A stretch of DNA of 64,000 bases from Dryocosmus kuriphilus (taxonomy: Eukaryota; Arthropoda; Insecta; Hymenoptera; Cynipidae), in assembly GCA_038277395.1 (NCBI GenBank), contig CM076195.1:17244535-17308534 (forward strand), read 5' to 3'. The position numbers and the translations under genes are program-made. Numbering within the stretch: position 1 is the first letter of the stretch; each line of letters opens with the position of its first letter. Below, one piece after another: positions 56,420-64,000 of the stretch. The notes below the pieces were generated by a model, which was not told where the DNA came from, ran no database searches, and saw only the letters and a program-made list of their open reading frames with translations.

Positions 56420-58564
56420 CCGTCGAACAGACCACCCGTTCCCGCAATACAATCTTTGCAGGTAGCCGAAAACGCCAGTTTGAGAACTAGAGGAATTAAA
56501 ATTCATCAAAAAAGATTCCTGAGGATGGAAAAATTAGTGGAAGCGGACAATTCTCTCTCTAATATAAACCCCAAAGATGTAGATCTCTGGGCTCTAAACT
56601 CTCTAAACTGTGCAGTTTACGATAAGACGGTGTCTATGCTTCGTGACGAAAGAAGTCATGATACTTCAGAACGTGTAAGCACGACTCGCACACGTATTCT
56701 ACAGCTTCAGCCTGAAATTGAGATGGCGAGACGGCATGCGTCGCATGTTCAATGTGTGATCGCGTACATAACATCAAACAAAAAGTTCACACCAAAAGTT
56801 AGAGCATTTGCTCAAACTTTGAGGAGCACCAACCACATACTGAACAAGTGAAAACTACTAACTATCAAGCAGAACTGGACGCAAAAAATAACAGCTCTTG
56901 TAACAGCCAAGCTACTAGTCCTTCCCTTCTGTTTCAAAATGAGTCAAGCGCCGTCAAAATACCGCCCAATCGAGAAGATTCGAGAAGGTCTTCTGGAAGG
57001 GGTATATGGAGAGACTTGTGTGCTGAACGAAGACGCAGCAAATATAACGCTCTTTCGAAACTTTTGTCATAGACAAAGTTTAGATGATCCAGTGGATGAG
57101 TTTCCACCACTTACTGTGGAAGAAGTGAAAAAAGTAGTCGCTAGAACTAAGAACTTTTCAGCGCCGGATCCAGATAAAATTAAAAACTTTTGGTGGAAGA
57201 AATTCCCTTCCACTCACAAATATCTTGCCTATATATTCACTTCCTTCCTTAATGGGGAACAATCTGTTCCGTAGTGGTTGGTGGAAGGACGTACAGTACT
57301 GATTCCAAAAACCGGAGACATGCCGGATCCAAGGAACTACAGACCCATAGCTTGTTTAAACACCTGTTACAATCTATTCAGTGGCATCCTTAAGGAGAGG
57401 ATATTAACGTCTATTGAGCCAGTGTGTAACGCAGTAGTTGAACAACGCGGATGCAAGAGAGGCATTGCAGGTTGCAGGGAGAACTTGTTAATAGACAGGT
57501 GTGTGACCCAAGATTCGATTTGGAATCGACGCAACCTTTCCATGGCTTGGATTGACTATCGCAAAGCATTTGATTCTACGAATCACGAGCTGATCATCAA
57601 GCTCCTTGAGTGCCTCATGGTACATCCAAGCATATTAAGGTGCATAAGGGAGCTGATGCTTTTGCGGAGCACGAGATTCGTCGTAACAACTGACAACAGA
57701 CAGGTGACCACGAACTGTGTCACCTACAGGAGAGGAGTCTTTCAGGGGGACTTTCTCAGTCCGCTTCTCTTCTGCATCTACCTCTTGCCTTTAACCATTG
57801 TACTCCGGGAGAATCGCTGTGGATATCTATGTGGCCCGCCAAAAAAAAGAGAACATAAGGTCAACCATCTTTTATTTTTGGACGACCTTAAACTCTGTGC
57901 CTCTTCAAAAGAGGACCTAAACATCCTTGTGGCGACGGAAAGTAAATACTCCCAGGCGATCGGAATGACCTTTGGTCTCGACAAATATGCGTGCGTCCAC
58001 CTCTGGAAAGGAAGGCTAGTAGAAGGATCCTCGTGTGATGATCAAGATATTCAGCTTATAGGCGGAAATACCATTCAGCATCTTGGTAATGAAGAGATAT
58101 ACGCATATCTTGGTATTCCGCAAGCGGAAACCCAAGATGTTCGTGTGGTAAAAGTGAGTCTCCAAAAAAGGTATCGTCAAATTCTCAGAAAAATTTGGAC
58201 TTGTGATTTATCTAGGAAAAATAAAATCCAGGCGACCAATACGCTTTCTGTTCCCATACTGCTGTACACGTTTGGGACAATAAAGTGGAACGTCGATGAG
58301 TTGAAGGATATTGACCGAAAAACGCGTAAAATGATGACAATCCATCGAAGTCATCATCCTAGATCTTCCGTACATCGATGTACCTTCCGCGAGATCAAGG
58401 AGGAAGAGGACTATTGAGTTTGGAGTGTCATCATCGGAGAAATATCTTGGCAACAGCCTGTTCAATTGTAAATGGCACAGATCCTCTTATGCGACTTCTG
58501 CACCAACATGAATTCTGGTATCGGAGACCGAGGGATTCCTTTTTGCATGCCAGGATGGCGTTAT
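56420..58564 (+). pseudogene. R4/Dong-type ORF: N-terminal region and reverse transcriptase
   Basis: After an N-terminal helical region (56420-56850), the RT shows VEGRTVLIPKTGD and YRPIACLNTCYN, the palm Asp block AWIDYRKAFDSTNH, GVFQGDFLSPLLFC and HLLFLDDLKLCAS, where FLDD replaces the usual YADD, as in R4-like elements. A TAG at 57272-57274 is in frame between NGEQSVP and WLVEGR. A shift near 58376 moves the frame to CTFREIK/LPRDQGGRGLLSLE, and another gives GFLFACQDGVI at 58530-58565, where the gene is cut by the foldback element. Confidence 0.85.
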
Positions 58565-61500
58565 AGAACGGGAGACAGCAACAGATTTTTGAAAACGTTT
58601 AATGCCCGTCTGCCATTCATAGTACTCTAGGATTTCGCTATTTCGAAAAGAAAAGTCCAATAAAAAAAAAACTCGCTCGATGGTAGCAAATGGAGGATTA
58701 TAAACAAAAAGTGTTAAGAAAAAATGAGCAAAAAAATCAATTGATACCCGTCTGCCGTTGAAGTGGAGGAAATTTCGTGAAAAATAATTAATCGAAAACT
58801 TATCGGCAGACATTTTCGAGTGATAGACTTTGCAGGACCCCCATGTTGAAGATGTCAAAAAAAACCTGATAAAAAAAATCATTGATGCCCGTCTGCCACA
58901 GATAAGTGACCTTCAACTGATCGAAAGAAGCCTAAAAAATGATCGGCAGACAAATTGGATGTGTAGAATATATTAATTACATTTTTTTTACTGTCAAATT
59001 TGTATTGTATAAAAAAACAATAGATGCCCGCACCAACATTTTTTTGAGGTATATTTTACACCATCAAATATCTATTAATTGAATGGCAGACATTTTCAGA
59101 TGATAGAACAAAAATTACAATGTAAAAAATAATGTAAAATTAGTGCATCTAAAAAATCAACTGATGCCCGTCTGCCATTCTGGTATTATAATAAATATGC
59201 TATTTTAAACCGATTAATGTGTCGGTAGACAAATGTACAATGTAGAATAATAATTATCAATAAAAATAATTATGCCAAAGAATTTGAGAACCACGTTAGT
59301 AGTTAAAAGCCACGGTTGTGCCTCTTGTTGAAAGGCTCCAGGCTCGAAAGTTTTCCGGTACGCTCGATTTCTGCTTGTGGCCAAGATTTTACTTTTCGGA
59401 TTTTGGGATTATTTTCTTCCCGATTTCCCCTGACGGTCGATGACCCTAGACAGTAGAGAGTGTGTACAAATAAAAACTAAAATGCGAAAGTTTAGACAAA
59501 TGTTGTAGACCATTTCGGCACCGAGTTTAGAACAAGCTATTCCCCCGATTTTTTCTGAAAAAGAATTATTTCGTTTTTAATGCTCGGCTTTCTGTATGTA
59601 GGCATGTTTTACTTTCTTTTATACAGTAATGCATCTAAAAAAAAAAAAAAAAAAAAACAATTGATGCCCACGTGCCATTTTAGCATTTTAATAAACATGT
59701 TATTTTAAATACTATTAATCTATCGGCAGACAGTTCTAACATATACAATGATCATTAGGAATGAATATAATAATGCATAATTAATACATCTTAAAACCGA
59801 TTGATGCCCATTTTAGCAAAAAATTATATGATGGAAAAGATCATTTTCTTAAAAAACGATTGATATGTATTTTGTTTACAAATACTAAATTTAGCAATCA
59901 AATCAAATAAAAAATAATGAAGAAATAAACATGGCACTTTATTGTCAGGGGGATATTATGCGTACAAGAATAACTACTAATAAAAACAACTTGCAAAAAA
60001 CATTGTGCTCTAAAGTACAATGACACATTTTCTCTTAAAACATTTACTTTATTAGCACATGATTATTGAATTTCAAAAATATAAAAGAATGTAGAAAAAT
60101 ATAAATTCATTATTAATATATTTTTATTTAAAAGAAAGGGAGATGTAGGTATTTATGAGAATATGAGATATACAAGAGTATTTAGAAAAACATAAGACAT
60201 TTTATTGAATATTGAAAAAATGTAAGGAATTAAAAATCCAAAATTAAATTATTTTCAAGTCACAAACCAATTATTAATTTTCAATAAAAACTACAAACTT
60301 AGAAGCACAATGAAATAATGAAGATTTCCTATTAATTGAAAATGGTTATTCACATTTATTCAAAAACTATTTTACGTTACAATTATTTTACAACACTAAC
60401 TAATAATTTTACAACAATTTTGAACACTGTCTGCACGTTTAACAAAGTAGTCTTATTTACATTGCATCACAATAATATACAAATTTTGAAGTTTCGAACA
60501 CGTGCTTGAAGTTCTGAACGTTCAAATGAACGACGAATTTTTAAATTGATTACTTTGTACGCCAAAAACAGTGCTAAAATATTTGTGTATTTATATTGAA
60601 AATAGTATAGTTTTAAAGAAACTTATAATACCTATTTTTATTTTTAGCTGGAATAAGATTTTTACATAAAATATATAATTTAGAAAAGTATTTCGTTCAT
60701 TTGAACCTTCAGAACTTCAGATAAATGTTTCAAACTGGGAATCAACCTCCTTAAAAGTGTAAAATAAAAAGTGTATAAAAGAAAGTAAAACATGCCTACA
60801 TACAGAAAGCCGAGCATTAAAAACGAAATAATTCCTTTTCAGACAAAATCGGGGAAATAGCTTGTTGTAAACTCTGGCGCAAAAATTCTCTACAAAATTA
60901 ATCTAAACTTTCGCATTTTAGTCTTTATTTGTACAGGCTCTCTGCTGGCTAGGGTCATCGACCGTCAGGGGAAATCGGGAACAAAATAATCGCAAAATCT
61001 GAAAAGTAAAATCTTGACCACAAGCAGAAATCGAGCGTACCGGAAAACTTTAGAGCCTGGAGCCTTCCAACAAGAAACACAACCGTGGCTCTCAACTACT
61101 AACATGGTTCTCAAATTCTTTGGCATAATTATTTTTATTGATAATTATTATTCTACACTATAGATTTGTCTGCCTTAAAATAGCATATTTATTATAATAC
61201 CAGAATGGCAGACGGGCATCACTTAATTTTCGAAACAGCATTTTTCTTATATCTATTTTATGTCTGCCGTAAACATCTATCGAACGAAACTGTCTGCCAA
61301 GTGCATTTACTTATATAGTTTTCTCAAGGTAATTGAACATTCATTTGGCAGACGGGCATCTATTGTTTTTTTATACAATACAAATTTGACAGTAAAAAAA
61401 TGTAATTAATATATTCTACACATCCAATTTGTCTGCCGATCATTTTTTAGGCTTCTTTCGATCAACTGAAGGTACCTTATCTTTGGCAGACGGGCAACAA

Positions 61501-61831
61501 TGATTTTTTTTTATTAGGCTTTTTTTGACATTTTCAACATGGGGGTCCTGAAAAATCTATCACTCGAAAATATCTGCCGAAAAGTTTTCGATTCATTATT
61601 TTTCCCGAACTTTCCTCCACTCCAACGGTAGACGGACATCAATTGATTTTTTTTGATCATTTTTTCTTAACACTTTTTGTTTATAATCATCCATTTGCTA
61701 CCATCGAGCGAGTTTTTTTTTTATTGGACTTTTCTTTTCGAAATAGCGAAATCTTTGAGCACTATGAGTGGCAGACGGGCATTAAACGTTTTCAAAAATA
61801 TGTCGCTGTCTCCCGGTCTATTATTATTATC
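58562..61831. mobile_element. ~3.3-kb foldback element with iterated GGCAGACGGGCATC motif
   Basis: Inverted arms (about 58562-59640 and 60770-61831) begin with GAACGGGAGACAGC / GCTGTCTCCCGGTC and carry about ten copies each of GGCAGACGGGCATC or shorter GGCAGAC forms. A ~380-bp unique block in each arm (TTTCCCCTGACGGTCGATGA near 59425; complement near 60960) is strongly conserved. The spacer 59640-60770 is AT-rich with an A20 tract. No transposase is present. It splits the R4-type gene between GVI and (D)TLVYR. A target duplication is unclear because (TAT)n flanks the right end. Confidence 0.82.
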
Positions 61832-62560
61832 GACACCTTGGTTTACCGCGATCGTGTCATGAATATACCTGTCAGCGATACCAACTGCCGAGCATGCAAA
61901 CAAGGGCCAGAAACTCTCGGACATATCCTGAGTGGATGCTCACAATATGCGCGTTACGGGTACATTGAAAGACACAATGCGGCTCTAAAAGTGCTGTATT
62001 ACCATCTTCGGCACTTCTATGGTGTCGATGGAACACCCGTTTTTTGCCATACACCCAAGGAGATCTGGAGTCCGTCATAGAAAATAACCAGTGTAAGATC
62101 TACTGGAACTTTTCGTTCTCCACTACTCACCGTATCAGTGCGACGAAGCCTCATATTGTCATCCATGAGCTGAAGACTAAGGTCATTCATGTGATTAAGT
62201 TCTCGGCGCCAGCTGATGGTAACATTACATCGAAGGAGGAAGAGAAGCGTACTAAAATATCAAGATCTGCTTTTTGAATTGGGTAGGCTGTATCCAGGAT
62301 GCAAATTCCATCTTGTGGTTCTCATTATTGGCTGCCTTGGAGGTACGAAGTCTTCCTTCTTAAGCCAACTAAAAAAGATCCCGGCCTGTCAACATCAAGC
62401 TTAGAACATTGCAAGCCGTATGCAAAAGGCAGTAGTACTTCTTGGGTCACTTCATCTGGTCCGTCAACACTGTGCCTTGCAATATCTCGATTAGTAGCTC
62501 TAAAAAAGCAACCAAAAGGGGTGAGTTTTCCACCTTCAACACTTTTGCTCGACGTGTAAG
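61832..62560 (+). pseudogene. R4/Dong-type ORF: CCHC and restriction-like endonuclease
   Basis: The frame resumes with DTLVYRDRVMN, then the zinc motif CRACKQ…GHILSGC (C-x2-C-x8-H-x4-C), RHNAALKVLYYHLRH and CKIYWNFSFST. The nuclease core should read PD…(D/E)…; here it reads KPHIVI and VIKFSAPA, so the acidic residues usual at these two places (PD and IEFSAPA) have changed. Later pieces LVVLIIGCLGG and SRMQKAVV follow with further stops. It would make the target-primed nick in an intact element. Confidence 0.8.
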
Positions 62561-62748
62561 AACATCCGCGGTATGCGCGAAAGAAAAATAATAGTGTTCA
62601 GCGCAGTCACCTCGCAAAAAATTCCCACTCTCGCTTACCTTCTGGACAGAAGGAGCAGAAGTGGATTACGTACATGTTTCAGTTGCTTTGGGATTGGTTT
62701 ATCTACTAGATAAATCATGATCGAAGCTTCCGAAGCCTACAACTTCTC

Positions 62749-62771
62749 TCATAATAATAATAATAATAATA
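62749..62771. repeat. (ATA)n tail of R4/Dong-type element
   Basis: Seven ATA units follow the element's last unique bases, TTCTCTC. Similar AAT-rich sequence lies at its 5' side. Confidence 0.85.
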
Positions 62772-62893
62772 CACTTCGGTTCGCTCCCTCCCCCCATGAA
62801 TAATAAATGGAACCTCTCCCTCTCCAAAAAGCCTTACATATTTAATGGAAGCACCCTAACTAGTTAATAATATTTACATACCGATTTCCAAAT

Positions 62894-63715
62894 TTATGTC
62901 TTCACTGGGGATAAAAATATCTGATGGCTTCCAATAAACTTACCAAGTCGCCTATGCAAACCTCTGTTTACTTTTGTCCAGTGGCTTTCAATATTTTGGG
63001 TGTGAATGATGCGATCGTTCCGATTTACAAAATTAATGGAGTGGTTTACTGTTGAATGTTGGTATCCTAGGATATTTAATCGACTGTAAGCGCGCCACTG
63101 GTCAGTTATTATGTGTTCCAACTTCCACATGTTTCTAGAGCACATCTTCTAGTGTTACAGCCTTTCTGTTTTTAACATAAGTCAGAAAACACCTTTTCGT
63201 TGTTCTTTCAATTACCCCCCGACGACCCATTTTGTTTGTGTTATTCGACTTCTATTATATTTTCTTTTTGCGAAAAAACTTTCGTCGATTTCGACGACAT
63301 AGTCAATGCCACCGATTTCCCCGCTACTTTCCATAAGCCAAACACAAATTAAGCCTCTTAGTTCTGTCAATATTTCCTTTGATGTTTCGTTATCAATACC
63401 GGTTTCTTTTCGAATAACTGAAGACGAATATTTCAGTATTGAACACACTATAACTTGCAAGATAACCGAGATTTTGATCTACGATAGTTTGAAAAAGGTT
63501 CCTTCCCTTGCAGCTCTCTTCTTTCGACATCCTCGGCTTGAACATTGATAAATAAGGCCTTTGTTTTTGCCATTTTTTTTTTTTTATATGAGATTTTCCG
63601 CCAGAAAAATCACAAAATACACTTTTTTGAAGTAAGTTCCAATAGACAATAAAGTTTATTAAACCATTTCCTTCGATTTCTTTGTTAAACTGTCGCAAAC
63701 TGTGTCAAAATTCCA
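62894..63715 (-). pseudogene. Merlin (IS1595-type) transposase relic
   Basis: On the minus strand: an N-terminal segment with a partial zinc-binding look (VFCDFSGGKSH), NLFQTIVDQNLGYLASYSV, then IDYVVEIDESFFAKRKYNR (first Asp), WVVGG followed by a frame change to RVIERTTKRCFL, IITDQWRAYSRL (second Asp) and GYQHSTVNHSINFV…HTQNIESHW (Glu). The DDE triad survives but frameshifts near 63470 and 63215 break the gene. Inverted ends were not found. Confidence 0.82.
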
Positions 63716-63737
63716 TTTTTAAAACCGACTTAAATAA

Positions 63738-64000
63738 CCGACTTCACTGGCAGCACTTCATAAACTGAATAAATTTTTGAAAAAATTTCTGGGAAATGCA
63801 CCTGGCTGACCGACTTCAATGGCGACACTTCATAAACTGAATAGATTTTTGGAAAAATTTCTCGGAAATGCACCTGGCTAACCGACTTCACTGGCGACAC
63901 TTCATAAACTAAATAGGTTTATGGAAAAAATTCTGAAAAATGTACCTGACTAACTGAACTGGCGACATTTACTTAGCTAAACAGTCTTCTAGAAATTTCT
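63738..64000. repeat. 72-bp satellite, at least 3.6 units, runs off right edge
   Basis: Units start at 63738, 63810, 63882 and 63954, all with CCGACTTCA-type starts and CTTCATAAACT inside. The exact 72-bp spacing and ~85-90% similarity mark a local satellite or element subterminal repeat. Confidence 0.92.

Larger units (their letters stand above)
56205..62771 (+). mobile_element. R4/Dong-type non-LTR retrotransposon, split by foldback element
   Basis: The element carries an RT with a FLDD box and a C-terminal CCHC plus restriction-like endonuclease. It starts just after an AAT-rich microsatellite and ends in (ATA)n at 62749-62771. Dong/R4 elements are known to target TAA repeats. It is interrupted at 58562-61831. 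Several stops and frameshifts disable it. Confidence 0.75.

Overview
The window is AT-rich, intron-containing, gene-poor nuclear DNA from an animal, most likely an insect. The evidence is short GT-AG introns, a tRNA-derived SINE, and a mix of Gypsy, Copia, Penelope, R4/Dong-type, Tc1/mariner, hAT, Merlin, Mutator-like and Transib/RAG1-like elements. Only two good host-gene candidates are visible. They lie back to back at 28.8-30.5 kb: a COA6-type cytochrome c oxidase assembly factor (+ strand, two coding exons) and an uncharacterised 184-residue coiled-coil protein (- strand, two exons). Everything else I can recognise is mobile DNA in various states of decay. The species cannot be named from the sequence.

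Layout. (1) 1-18.7 kb: one large minus-strand Gypsy LTR retrotransposon. Its 5' LTR is at 18021-18685, with primer-binding site, a leader of ~164-bp tandem repeats, gag, protease-RT, RNase H, a linker, a second RNase H1-type domain and a pre-integrase domain. The integrase and 3' LTR must lie left of base 1. It is split twice: by a ~2.8 kb Transib/RAG1-like transposon (2-4.9 kb) and by a 7,755-bp palindromic 'foldback' composite (6346-14100) with an ATA target duplication. The foldback is itself invaded by a 5'-truncated Penelope-like element. (2) 18.7-25.8 kb: unassigned repeats, then a Mutator-like gene whose intron holds a dead Tc1 copy. (3) 25.8-31 kb: the host-gene island, with NRF-1-like promoter motifs, a hairpin MITE in the COA6 intron and a SINE with clear target duplications. 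(4) 31-37 kb: a GC-richer relic and a broken hAT transposase gene whose intron contains a 498-bp foldback MITE. (5) 39.6-55.9 kb: what look like the two ends of one old Copia element (3' LTR 39618, 5' LTR with PBS at 55782, RNase H at 47.2-47.9 kb). The space between is filled by a Penelope fragment, a hAT-like relic, modular repeats, a TIR transposon beginning TAGGGTG, and a mariner-like element with an intact 354-residue transposase. (6) 56.2-62.8 kb: an R4/Dong-type non-LTR element lying between TAA microsatellites and split by a second ~3.3 kb foldback element. (7) 62.9-64 kb: a Merlin transposase relic and a 72-bp satellite.

The most unusual material is the pair of large, protein-less foldback elements. 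Each has a short motif iterated through long inverted arms, and each sits inside a retroelement gene. For the first, removing the element plus one ATA restores the interrupted Gypsy reading frame exactly.
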